Assembly: GCA_021737865.1 (NCBI GenBank)
Contig: JAIPDC010000004.1
Location: 1-44,715, forward strand
DNA length: 44,715 nt
Direction of reading: 5' to 3'
Source: Rhodoferax sp.
GTDB taxonomy: Bacteria; Pseudomonadota; Gammaproteobacteria; Burkholderiales; Burkholderiaceae_C
The translations under genes and the position numbers were made by a program. Positions within the stretch are counted from its first letter, which is position 1, and every line of letters starts with the position of its first letter. The notes beneath the pieces are model-generated. The model ran no database searches. It worked only from the letters and a program-made list of their open reading frames with translations, and was not told where the DNA came from. Of this stretch, positions 1 to 10,589 are shown piece after piece.

Positions 1-2712
<2,712 letters not shown>

Positions 2713-2724
2713 GCTGAATGAAGA

Positions 2725-2746
2725 ACCCCGCAGCAAGCTACGGGGT
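2725..2746. terminator. Candidate hairpin between convergent gcvP and Bug gene
   Basis: ACCCCG and CGGGGT form a 6-bp stem around a 10-base loop, 12 bases after the gcvP stop. No T-run follows on either strand, so termination strength is doubtful. Its place between two convergent genes suits a bidirectional terminator. Confidence 0.4.
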
Positions 2747-2765
2747 ATCGGGTACCGACTGCCGG

Positions 2766-3746
2766 TTATTCTTTGATCTTTGCGAAGTCAACAATCTTTT
2801 GATATTTCAGGGTTTCCTCCCTGAGAAACCTCGGCATGTCGACATTCAATGGGGCGATAGTTGATCCTGAACTTTCCAGCGTCTTGCGTAGTTCTGGCGA
2901 CTGAAGCGATTCGGTCAGCGCCTTCCTGAGTTTTTCAACCACTTGCAACGGCAATTTGGCAGGTCCCATCAAGGCAAACCAAACGTTGATGTCCAGTCCC
3001 TTGAGGTATGGGTGCTCAGACAGGGTGGGAACTCCGGGTGTCACGGTCGATCGGACTCGCTCTGTGGTGCCAAGCGCAGTCAACTGCCCGCTATGGATAT
3101 ACGGTAATGCACTGGAAAGCACAAACACCCCCAAGTCGATGTTGTTGCCAAGCAAGTCATTGACAAGAGGAGCCACGCCACGGTAGGGTACGTGGGTCAT
3201 GCGTATCCCACACTCATCATTGATCATTTCGCCGGCAAGATGCAGCGCCGTCCCAACGCCCGAGCTGCCATAGCTTAATTTCTCAGGGTTTGCCTGCGCC
3301 AGGGTGATCAATTGAGCCATAGTTTTCACGCGGCTATGGCTTGAGGCGACCAGCACCATTGGTTGTGAACCAACCAGTCCAATCGGCGTGAAGTCTTTGA
3401 GCCGGTACTTGACTGTGGGCGAGACCAATCCCCTGATGGCAATTTCGTTGTTGGAGCCCACCAGCAGCGTGTAGCCATCGGCTACGGAAGCGGCGACTTT
3501 TTGCGCCCCAATTGCACCGCCCGCACCTCCCAGGTTTTCAACCACCACGGGCACTTGGAGCCTTTTCGACAGTTCTGCGGCCACGGCACGGCCTGTCAAA
3601 TCGGTGCTACCGCCGGGGGGGTAGCCTACGACGATTGAGATCGGTTTGTGCGGATAGACGGGTGACTGCGCCATTGCCGCGTGAAATAACGGCCAACCCA
3701 GAACAATCAGCAGGCAAAAGCGAGCGACAAAAAGAGGTTGCAACAT
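2766..3746 (-). CDS. Bug-family (TctC-like) periplasmic solute-binding protein
   Basis: This 326-residue protein belongs to the Bug/TctC family, which binds carboxylates and related small molecules in the periplasm. The N-terminus is a signal peptide (MLQPLFVARFCLLIVLG..., cleavage likely after AMAQ). The family block YPHKPISIVVGYPPGGSTD and the ligand loop with ENLGGAGGAIGAQKVA follow. The frame is open further upstream to 3968, but that part overlaps the LysR gene antisense-free in another frame and gives Arg/Trp-rich nonsense, so the ATG at 3746 is chosen; it gives the family's normal length. It starts 19 bases after the LysR stop and is probably co-transcribed with it. No TctA/TctB membrane partners are present, which is common for Bug proteins. 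The ligand cannot be told. Confidence 0.9.
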   Translation of the reverse strand: MLQPLFVARFCLLIVLGWPLFHAAMAQSPVYPHKPISIVVGYPPGGSTDLTGRAVAAELSKRLQVPVVVENLGGAGGAIGAQKVAASVADGYTLLVGSNNEIAIRGLVSPTVKYRLKDFTPIGLVGSQPMVLVASSHSRVKTMAQLITLAQANPEKLSYGSSGVGTALHLAGEMINDECGIRMTHVPYRGVAPLVNDLLGNNIDLGVFVLSSALPYIHSGQLTALGTTERVRSTVTPGVPTLSEHPYLKGLDINVWFALMGPAKLPLQVVEKLRKALTESLQSPELRKTLESSGSTIAPLNVDMPRFLREETLKYQKIVDFAKIKE

Positions 3747-3765
3747 GGCCCGCCATTGTGCACTT

Positions 3766-4665
3766 TCAGTGCGAACTCGCCATCTGCCAAACCGCTTCTG
3801 CCAGCGTCCCCAAGGTTCGCTTGGGGCGGTATAGGCGTGCTTCAAACGCAACTTCCAGCCGTGCGTCCCCAATGACGGCCAATTGTCCCGAGTTGCACGC
3901 CACCGCCACGAGCGACCAGGGCAGCCATGCCACCCCAGCGCCCTTGAGTATGTATTCGAACATCGCATCGGCCGAATCGCACACCACGCTGCGGCATAGC
4001 AGCGGCGCCTGAGGGTGATTGGTCAGATGGTCTGTGACCAAACGACCCAGTGCCAGCGTGTCGGCATATGCCAGATAGGGAACGCTGACTCCGGCCTTGA
4101 AATCGTACCGAGCCTTGCCCAGCACCTCGCAGCGAGTCACGGGCACCAGCCGATCCTGTGCCAATGTCAAATGGCTGTATTGGCGTGCATTGAGCCGCAC
4201 CGCCAACAAGGGGTGGTGGTAGGTGAGCATGAAGTCAGCCTCGCCGCGCTCAAACAGTTGAGCAGTTTGGGCCAATGACTGGGTCCGCACATGTAACTCA
4301 CCGTCCGCCTTTTCAAGCAAGGGCATCAGACGCGGCATCCAGTCTGCGACCAAGTTACGCGCAAGAGTGCGACCGGTGGCCAGTGTGACAGACTGCTTGC
4401 CTTGGCCCGCTACGCCCAGCAATGCATCGCGCGCCTGCTCCACCCCGTGCAACAAGTCACTCGCATCAGCCATCAAACGCTCACCAGCGGCAGTCAGCGT
4501 TACCGGACTGCTGCCCCGCATCACCAGAGCGGTGCCCGCCCAGTCCTCAAGTGACTTGATCCGACGGCCAAATGCGGGATGGGTGACTTGGCGCAACTCG
4601 GCGGCGCGACTGAAGCTGCGCGTCTTGGCAAGTGCCAGCAGGTCTTCAAGCCATTTGAGTTGCAT
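3766..4665 (-). CDS. LysR-family transcriptional regulator
   Basis: This 299-residue protein has the LysR N-terminal winged helix (residues about 2-60, including SFSRAAELRQVTHPAFGRRIKSLEDW) and the C-terminal effector-binding domain up to the stop. LysR proteins normally sense a small metabolite and regulate an adjacent gene. Here the adjacent gene is the Bug binding protein 19 bases downstream on the same strand, so it may control that protein's expression and sense the same ligand (inference). The gene lies 58 bases after the esterase gene on the same strand; read-through from the glucosidase operon is possible but not shown. Confidence 0.92.
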   Translation of the reverse strand: MQLKWLEDLLALAKTRSFSRAAELRQVTHPAFGRRIKSLEDWAGTALVMRGSSPVTLTAAGERLMADASDLLHGVEQARDALLGVAGQGKQSVTLATGRTLARNLVADWMPRLMPLLEKADGELHVRTQSLAQTAQLFERGEADFMLTYHHPLLAVRLNARQYSHLTLAQDRLVPVTRCEVLGKARYDFKAGVSVPYLAYADTLALGRLVTDHLTNHPQAPLLCRSVVCDSADAMFEYILKGAGVAWLPWSLVAVACNSGQLAVIGDARLEVAFEARLYRPKRTLGTLAEAVWQMASSH

Positions 4666-4723
4666 CGTGAGGTCAGTTTGAGGCAGATGGATCAGTCATC
4701 CTACTTCAAAGCCGCGTTGCGAT

Positions 4724-5668
4724 TCAAGGTTTGTAACCCAGTAAGAAGGTCAGCGGTGACTCAAGTCGCTTGGACCAAGCTACTTCGTTGTGGCCCGCGC
4801 CTGAAAATACCAGCGATACCGAATTGGCACCGGTGTAGCCCTTTTCCCTGACAAGTGCATCCGCAAGATCCTGGTGTGGTGGGTATAGCGCATCGAGCTC
4901 TGTCGTCCCACGATCCATATACAGCCGATGGTTGGACGGGTCGGGCAGATGGTTGCGCAGGTAGTTGAACGTGGCTTGGGGAATGGCGGTGTTCTGCTCG
5001 AAACCGCCGATCCAGTGTGTGGACAGGCAGGCCGCCGCGCCGAACACATGTGGGTATTCGCTCATGGCATACAGCGAGATGATGCCGCCCATGCTGGAGC
5101 CCATGATGACGGTGTTGGCTGCATCGGGTCGGGTGACGTACTTTTTGTCGATTAGGGGCTTGAGTTCCTGCACGAGAAATCGCAGGTAGTCATCCGCTCG
5201 CGGCTTATCCTGCAGAAATTTGGCGGTAAATATGCTTCGGGCTGGCTCATCAATCAGCGGAACCGCCTTTTGCGCAAAGTACTCGGACCATCGTGTAGAT
5301 CCGGTGTTCCAGACGCCTACCACGATGGTGTCTTTGACCCGGCCTTCTTGCAGCAGCCTGCCTAACGCGGCATCCACATGCCAGCCCTTTTTGCTAAAGC
5401 TGGTGGCACCGTCGAAGATGGACTGGCCATCGTGCATGTAGAGCACAGCGTAGCGCTTGTCGGGGTTGTAGTCGTCGGGCAGCCATACATCCACGAGACG
5501 GGGCTCCACATGTTGCGAGGGCACCAGCCCCAGGCGCTCCATGCGGCCGCTGGAAATCACGGGGGCGGGAGATGTCGTGCTGCAGGCGGCAACAGCGGCG
5601 GCGGCGATTACTACGAGTAGCCGGGCGGTCTTTTGGAGGATTCGAAGCGTGTGGTGCGCAATGTTCAT
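4724..5668 (-). CDS. Alpha/beta-hydrolase-fold esterase, predicted lipoprotein
   Basis: This 314-residue protein resembles the esterase D / feruloyl-esterase-like group (putative esterase family). A lipoprotein signal ends at AVAAC with Cys29 as the acylated residue, so it should sit in the envelope. VLYMHDGQSIFD (residues about 75-86) is typical of this group, GSSMGG holds the nucleophile Ser192, and GAGHNEVAW near the end holds the catalytic histidine. Its ATG overlaps the stop of the TIM-barrel gene by four bases (ATGA), so the two are translationally coupled. It is the last of the four tightly linked genes and may remove acyl groups from a sugar handled by the others; the substrate is unknown. 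Confidence 0.85.
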   Translation of the reverse strand: MNIAHHTLRILQKTARLLVVIAAAAVAACSTTSPAPVISSGRMERLGLVPSQHVEPRLVDVWLPDDYNPDKRYAVLYMHDGQSIFDGATSFSKKGWHVDAALGRLLQEGRVKDTIVVGVWNTGSTRWSEYFAQKAVPLIDEPARSIFTAKFLQDKPRADDYLRFLVQELKPLIDKKYVTRPDAANTVIMGSSMGGIISLYAMSEYPHVFGAAACLSTHWIGGFEQNTAIPQATFNYLRNHLPDPSNHRLYMDRGTTELDALYPPHQDLADALVREKGYTGANSVSLVFSGAGHNEVAWSKRLESPLTFLLGYKP

Positions 5669-6588
5669 GGTGTCGTTCTCATGGTGGCGTTGTGTTGGGC
5701 TGCCGAAAACGCCTCTGACGCAATTTCCCAGATCGCGCGGACTTCCAGAAAACGATCTGTCGGCTCGCCCTCAAGCGGGTCATCGTCATGCGCAGGTCGC
5801 TGCTGTGCATAGTGCAACCATTGGGTGTCGTCGCCGGTTCCTATGCGCATGGGAAGAAGTTCAGCGTTGAAACTAAGATAGTCCCCGGTTTGAGCACCCC
5901 GTAAGAAACCCTCAAAGCAGCGCTGCCACATGGCGCGAAAGTGGGCCACATGCACCCCCTCGTCGCTCACCGGCGCCTGAATGCAGCCCGAATTGCTGAT
6001 GCGTCCGTGCATGAATCGAGTCCGCTCGAAAATGGGAGACAGTCGTTCCACGCGTTGGTCAAATTCACCGCCATAGGTGAGTTCGTGGCCGGTGTAGTAG
6101 TGCGACAGATCCACATTGAAGCGCACTTCGGGAAATCGCTCCACCATGTCCACGGTGCGCCGGATGTCCTGAGTAAGGGTAGCGCGGTGGGTCTCGATGT
6201 ACATAGCATAGGAGTGCTTGGCAGCCGCCTCGAGAACGGAGGCAACCAGCACGTCAATCTCTGCATCGCTTTCAAAGCTGGTTCCCAGATGAATGGTTGT
6301 AGCATCAAGTCCTCGTGCCTTGTGGTCCCGCGCAACCCCGTCCGCCTGCTGCGCTACCGTGATGCGCGCCATGCCCGTTGCGCGTAACCCGGCGGCCATC
6401 GTTTCATCGAACTGGTTCCAGCTCTGCGCGCCAATATGGCCGTCTGCCTTGAGAAGAGCGAGTTGCTCGTGCAGATGTGCCCTGTATCCGACCGAGCCGT
6501 GAGGCAGTTTGAGAATGGTGCCAAGGTTGATGTCCTTGCGCAGGTAGGGCGAGGCCTGTGTACCGTCATTGGTGCGGTCTGTGGTCAT
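5665..6588 (-). CDS. Xylose-isomerase-like TIM barrel (sugar isomerase/epimerase or lyase superfamily)
   Basis: This 307-residue protein has the fold signature of the xylose-isomerase-like TIM barrel: metal ligands seem to be Glu132 (YIETHR), Asp160 and His163 (NVDLSHYY), His194 (MHGRISNS) and Glu243 (FNAEL). These enzymes usually isomerise or epimerise sugars or inositols. The start at 6588 (MTTDRTNDG) is preferred: the frame stays open to 6732, but that part overlaps the preceding gene. It begins 13 bases after the oxygenase stop and overlaps the esterase by four bases. Exact reaction is unknown. It is a distant member; a close match to a named enzyme was not recognised. Confidence 0.75.
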   Translation of the reverse strand: MTTDRTNDGTQASPYLRKDINLGTILKLPHGSVGYRAHLHEQLALLKADGHIGAQSWNQFDETMAAGLRATGMARITVAQQADGVARDHKARGLDATTIHLGTSFESDAEIDVLVASVLEAAAKHSYAMYIETHRATLTQDIRRTVDMVERFPEVRFNVDLSHYYTGHELTYGGEFDQRVERLSPIFERTRFMHGRISNSGCIQAPVSDEGVHVAHFRAMWQRCFEGFLRGAQTGDYLSFNAELLPMRIGTGDDTQWLHYAQQRPAHDDDPLEGEPTDRFLEVRAIWEIASEAFSAAQHNATMRTTP

Positions 6589-6601
6589 TGCAGCTTGCGT
6601 A

Positions 6602-7447
6602 TCAGTCAGAGAGAATTTCGGGGCGCACGTAGGGATGGGCAAGTTCCTCATGGCCGCGATCAGCGTAGGGGTCCTTACCTGCAACAAGCACGACGTCGCG
6701 GTAGTCGTTTGGCGCGAAGCGGGAGTTGCCATATTTCCAGGGCAGTTCTGAGTGGGCCGACATGTAGTGATTCACCAGAGCCCGGCGGTAGCCCGTCTTG
6801 CGTACGTTGTTGAGGCTGCGGTGAAGGGTGTGGCCATTGAAGAATACGACCGAGCCAGCAGGCACTTGTGCCGCGACACCGCCTTCACGGGGGCCGAATT
6901 CGGCCTCCCAGCCATACGCTTCGAGAGCACCATCAAAGCGTGGATCAGGTATCGATTGGCTGGGCCACAAGGTGCCTTTGGTATGACTGCCGGGTTGCAC
7001 CCACAGACAGCCGTTGTCGATGGTGGCGTCGTCCAACGCAATCCACACGCCGATGAGGGAGTGGTCATGGGTTGGAATAAATGTCTCGTCCTGGTGCCAT
7101 GCCTGGCCGGGCTTGCCGGCGTTTTTGATAAACAGCATGGACTGCATGCATTTCACGTCCGCCCCGACTACCTGGGTTAGAACATCGACAATCGCCGGGT
7201 GGTGCAGCATGTCGCGCATCAATGGTGAAATCTTGTGCGGAAAATGGATGGCGAGCACAGATTTCAATGCATCCTCATTGATTGAATCGTACGAAGTCAC
7301 GCCGGCAATGGGCCCCCGGTGCCCACTGGCAATGGCAACTGTTTCCTTGCGCAGTGTCTCGACCGTTTGGGCACTCACCAAGCCGGGGCAAATCAGATAG
7401 CCTTCACGCTGATAGCGTGACTGCAGTGTTTCAGTGGGCAGGTTCAT
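6602..7447 (-). CDS. Phytanoyl-CoA dioxygenase (PhyH) family Fe(II)/2-oxoglutarate oxygenase
   Basis: This 281-residue protein has the PhyH fold. The iron-binding facial triad is visible: His118 and Asp120 in WHQDE, and the distal His in FFNGHTLHRSLNN; the following TGYRRALVNHY supplies an arginine suited to binding 2-oxoglutarate. LWVQPGSHTKG is a typical family segment. Members hydroxylate diverse small molecules, so the substrate is open. The ATG at 7447 overlaps the alpha-glucosidase stop by four bases (ATGA), which fixes the start although the frame is open upstream. Its place between a glucosidase and a sugar isomerase-like protein suggests a glycosylated natural product or modified sugar as substrate (inference). 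It lacks features I would expect of ectoine hydroxylase and no ectoine genes are nearby. Confidence 0.85.
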   Translation of the reverse strand: MNLPTETLQSRYQREGYLICPGLVSAQTVETLRKETVAIASGHRGPIAGVTSYDSINEDALKSVLAIHFPHKISPLMRDMLHHPAIVDVLTQVVGADVKCMQSMLFIKNAGKPGQAWHQDETFIPTHDHSLIGVWIALDDATIDNGCLWVQPGSHTKGTLWPSQSIPDPRFDGALEAYGWEAEFGPREGGVAAQVPAGSVVFFNGHTLHRSLNNVRKTGYRRALVNHYMSAHSELPWKYGNSRFAPNDYRDVVLVAGKDPYADRGHEELAHPYVRPEILSD

Positions 7448-9069
7448 ATCTTGACGGGCAGCAGCATGGCAGACCAGGGTTGCATCAATAGCGATGTATC
7501 TTGCTGGATGACGTCGCCAACGAACAGGGGGTGTCCCGCAGACGCGAAGGCCTGCGCCAGCGCGACGGTGCGGACTTGCGCACTCATGTTGAAGGCGCAC
7601 AGCACAGCGTCACCGTTGGCCGTGCGCAGTGCCAGGAGGACATGCGCATCGGCTTGCAGCGATTGAAGATCGCCGGTGCGCAATGCCGGGTGCGCACGGC
7701 GCATAGCCAAAAGCTTGCGGGTGAAATGCAAGGTAGACGAGGCATCCTCTTCTTGAACGTCCACGGCGCGCAACTGGTTGGCAGCATCCACAGGTAGCCA
7801 AGGGGTCGTGCTGCCAAACCCGCCATGCGGCGCATGTGCTTTCCAGGGGAATGGTGTGCGGCAGCCGTCTCGCCCCTTGTTGTGCGGCCAATGTGCCTTG
7901 CCCAAAGGGTCTTGAATGTCCTCATAAGGAACGTCCGATTCTGTGAGCCCCAATTCCTCGCCTTGGTAAATGAATAGCGTGCCGCGCAGGCAGGCCAACA
8001 AGGCCAGGAGTTGGCGGGCGCGCTGAGCATCGCCTTTTGCCCAACGTGTAGCCACGCGCGTGGCATCGTGGTTGGACAGCGCCCATGAAGGCCACGCGGT
8101 GCTGCCTGCATCTTCTTGCCATGGGGCATGGAACTCTACCAAACGTGCTGGGCTCGGCTGATCTCCCAGCAGCAAAAAGGAATAGGCGGTGTGCAAGCGC
8201 TTTTGTCCTTGCGTGTATTCGATCATGCGCTCCAGGTTGGTCTCGGAGCCGATCTCGGCGACCGTCATGCGCGCATCAAAGCTATCCATCAACAGGCGAA
8301 CCCTTTCCATGAAGTGAAGGGTCTCGGGCTGACAGACATCGTGCAGATGCGCTTGCATGGCAGCCGGAATGTCGCCACCCTTGCCAACGGGTTGCGCCGG
8401 GTTGTCCGTCAGGCTGCGGTTGTGGCAGTAGTAATTGGCGGTGTCGAGCCTGAAACCGTCGACACCGCGCTCCAGCCAGAATCGTCCAACTTCCAGAATG
8501 GCGTCCTGTACCTGCGGGTTGTGAAAGTTCAGGTCCGGCATCTGCGGCAGGAAATTGTGCAGGTAGTACTGCTTGCGGCGCGCGTCCCAGCTCCAGGTGC
8601 TTCCACCCATCCAGCTTTGCCAATTGCTCGGCGGTGAGCCATCGGGCTTGGCGTCGGCCCAGGTGTACCAATCGGACTTTGGGTTGTTGCGACTTTGGCG
8701 GCTTTCCTCAAACCAGGGGTGTTCGATGGCCGTGTGCGACCACACCTGATCAATGATGACCTTCAGACCCAGAGCATGCGCGCGGGCCACCAGTGCATCA
8801 AATTCTTCCAGTGTTCCAAATACCGGCGCTACGTTGCAGTAGTCGAGTACGTCATAACCAAAGTCTCGCATGGGTGAGGGAAAGAAGGGGGAAAGCCAGA
8901 TGCCGTCTACGCCCAGGTTCGCAACGTACTCGAGGTGCGCCGCGATGCCGCAAAGGTCGCCAATGCCATCACCATTGCTGTCGGCAAAACTGCGCGGGTA
9001 TATCTGGTAAATGGTGGCGCCGCGCCACCAGTCGTCATTTGCTCTTAATGCATTCACGGGTGGTTCCAT
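7444..9069 (-). CDS. GH13 alpha-glucosidase
   Basis: This 541-residue cytoplasmic protein is a glycoside hydrolase family 13 enzyme acting on alpha-glucosidic bonds of small sugars. Visible motifs include IYQIYPRSFADSNGDGIGDL (N-terminal), nucleophile Asp209 in DGFRLDTANYY, acid/base Glu272 in VAEIGSE, and the transition-state-binding SNHD further on. There is no signal peptide, so the substrate must be imported. The pattern RLDTANYY/AEIGSE is closest to the alpha-glucosidases of Xanthomonas and rhizobia (GH13 subfamily 23 by memory). It is the first gene of a four-gene overlapping operon and is divergent from the AraC regulator. No sugar transporter is encoded in the operon. Confidence 0.93.
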   Translation of the reverse strand: MEPPVNALRANDDWWRGATIYQIYPRSFADSNGDGIGDLCGIAAHLEYVANLGVDGIWLSPFFPSPMRDFGYDVLDYCNVAPVFGTLEEFDALVARAHALGLKVIIDQVWSHTAIEHPWFEESRQSRNNPKSDWYTWADAKPDGSPPSNWQSWMGGSTWSWDARRKQYYLHNFLPQMPDLNFHNPQVQDAILEVGRFWLERGVDGFRLDTANYYCHNRSLTDNPAQPVGKGGDIPAAMQAHLHDVCQPETLHFMERVRLLMDSFDARMTVAEIGSETNLERMIEYTQGQKRLHTAYSFLLLGDQPSPARLVEFHAPWQEDAGSTAWPSWALSNHDATRVATRWAKGDAQRARQLLALLACLRGTLFIYQGEELGLTESDVPYEDIQDPLGKAHWPHNKGRDGCRTPFPWKAHAPHGGFGSTTPWLPVDAANQLRAVDVQEEDASSTLHFTRKLLAMRRAHPALRTGDLQSLQADAHVLLALRTANGDAVLCAFNMSAQVRTVALAQAFASAGHPLFVGDVIQQDTSLLMQPWSAMLLPVKI

Positions 9070-9204
9070 GGCGGTTGGGCGTTGCTTTGCTAGTGCGGAT
9101 GGGATGGATATTGAGAACTACTGTATTCAAAGCCAGTTCGGAAAACTTGCGTTGGATGACCCTTTCTGTGCGTAAACTTACCCAAATCAACAAACTACCC
9201 TGCC
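9070..9204. promoter_or_regulatory. Divergent control region between glucosidase operon and araC-type gene
   Basis: The 135 bases separate the divergent starts of the alpha-glucosidase (9069) and the AraC regulator (9205). This is the usual arrangement for an AraC activator binding between itself and its target. I cannot point to convincing -35/-10 boxes or direct repeats by eye, and neither start has a strong Shine-Dalgarno sequence. Confidence 0.45.
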
Positions 9205-10047
9205 ATGAAGGTCGTCAATGAGCATGTTCAACATCCGGATCAGTCGTTTCGGTTGCTGCGCTTTGAGCTGGATGCATTCGCCCTGGAGCGGCATCGCCAT
9301 CCGCACTGGGAGCTGACCTGGATCGAGCAGGGAAGCGGGGTGCGTCTGGTGTCGGAGAACGCGAGCCCCTTTGCATCGGGTGACATGGTACTGCTCGCCG
9401 GCAATTTGCCACACACTTGGAAGAGCTTGCAATCAGAAGGGGCGACGCAGCACGTTGCAACGGTGTTGCAATTCCCTGCTGAATTACTGGACATAGCGGC
9501 GTTGCCAGAACTCTCCCAACTGAGACCGCTGATGCTACTGGCGCGCCGTGGCGCTAGCATTGGCGGCGAAGCCAGGCAAATGGTTACCAGGCTCTTGCAG
9601 GAGATGCACGCCAAGGACGCACTGGGAAAGGTGCTTGTGCTCTATGACATCTTGCGTTGCCTGTCGCTGCGTATGGGCGACCTCAGACCCGTGGCGAATC
9701 TGGCGTGCAAGCCAATAGATCATTCAGCTGTCGAATCCCGCATTGACCGTGTTTTCCAGTGGATTCACACCAACATCAGCAGTGAACTTCGCATGCAGGA
9801 CGCGGCTGCTCTGGCACATGTTTCGTGTGGCGCATTCAGCCGCTTTTTTCGGCGGGAGACCGGCAAAACCTATACAGACTATGTCAATGATGTTCGCTGT
9901 GCGCAGGCCTGCGCCATGTTGAGCGAGTCTGCGCTGCCGGTGTCAACGATTGCTACCGATTGCGGGTTCGGCACCAATTCCCATTTCAACCGGCAGTTCC
10001 TGTCCAGGCTGGGCGTTACTCCCAGCGCCTATCGAAGAAATATGTAG
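9205..10047 (+). CDS. AraC-family transcriptional regulator
   Basis: This 280-residue protein has an N-terminal cupin-like sensing domain (RHRHPHWELTWIEQGSG, then PFASGDMVLLAGNLPHTW, residues about 30-75) and a C-terminal double helix-turn-helix of AraC type, with RMQDAAALAHVSCGAFSRFF and the second-helix signature IATDCGFGTNSHFNRQFL before the stop. AraC activators of this layout typically bind a sugar through the cupin and activate a divergent operon. Here the divergent operon begins with an alpha-glucosidase, so a glucoside or its breakdown product is the likely effector (inference). Confidence 0.93.
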   Translation: MKVVNEHVQHPDQSFRLLRFELDAFALERHRHPHWELTWIEQGSGVRLVSENASPFASGDMVLLAGNLPHTWKSLQSEGATQHVATVLQFPAELLDIAALPELSQLRPLMLLARRGASIGGEARQMVTRLLQEMHAKDALGKVLVLYDILRCLSLRMGDLRPVANLACKPIDHSAVESRIDRVFQWIHTNISSELRMQDAAALAHVSCGAFSRFFRRETGKTYTDYVNDVRCAQACAMLSESALPVSTIATDCGFGTNSHFNRQFLSRLGVTPSAYRRNM

Positions 10048-10102
10048 CATAGGGTCTTCAATGATTTTCTGCGTATTCTGTTGCGATAGTGGTGGGGGAA
10101 AG

Positions 10103-10564
10103 TCAACAACCAGTATCCACCAAGAGAACGACCGGCGGCGTAGCCACATCGGCAGCAGGCGTGTACTGAACGGCGCATGTGCGCCAAGTCCCGGTGCCCC
10201 ATACAGGTGCTGTCTTGTGGGCGATGAAGTTGGGGTTTGCACCTGTGTAGAAATCAGCCGCAGGACTGATATTCATTGCCTTGGCCAGCTCTACTGCATC
10301 CTGGGCATATCCATACACTGTCCTGATGGTCACGGTTGCGCTCAGTGCTACTGAGCCAGTGGCAGCGTTAGTGACACCTGCAATGGCAGATTTGGTTTGA
10401 ATCATCGTGTTGGCGCTCATCATGGCGCCATGAAGTCCCTGCATGACGCTACGACGCGCGTCACTGGCCAAATCGACAAACTTCGGCAGCGCCACTGCCG
10501 CCAGTACGCCCAGAATCACAACCACCATGACCAATTCGATCAGGGTAAAGCCTTTTTGCCGCAT
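10103..10564 (-). CDS. Type IV prepilin-like protein (MSHA/pseudopilin type)
   Basis: This 153-residue protein starts MRQKG and has the prepilin cleavage site G/FTLIELVMVVVILG at residues 5-6, with Glu at mature position 5 and a long hydrophobic helix. It would be cleaved and N-methylated by a prepilin peptidase and assembled into a pilus or secretion pseudopilus. Two cysteines near the C-terminus (RTCAVQ and DTGC at the end) may form a disulfide loop. The ATG at 10564 is chosen because AGGA sits six bases upstream; an ATG at 10588 has no such site. It follows the SGNH hydrolase by 25 bases on the same strand. No assembly ATPase or other pilin gene is near, so it is an orphan. Confidence 0.85.
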   Translation of the reverse strand: MRQKGFTLIELVMVVVILGVLAAVALPKFVDLASDARRSVMQGLHGAMMSANTMIQTKSAIAGVTNAATGSVALSATVTIRTVYGYAQDAVELAKAMNISPAADFYTGANPNFIAHKTAPVWGTGTWRTCAVQYTPAADVATPPVVLLVDTGC

Positions 10565-10589
10565 CTGCAGTCCTGACCCCGGCGTCACA

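Noticed and set aside
3747-3968. N-terminal extension of the first Bug protein
   Set aside because: It overlaps the LysR gene in another frame, is Arg/Trp-rich and lies in front of a clear signal peptide.
6602-7447. PhyH protein as ectoine hydroxylase
   Set aside because: No ectoine synthesis genes nearby and the characteristic ectoine hydroxylase signature is not seen.
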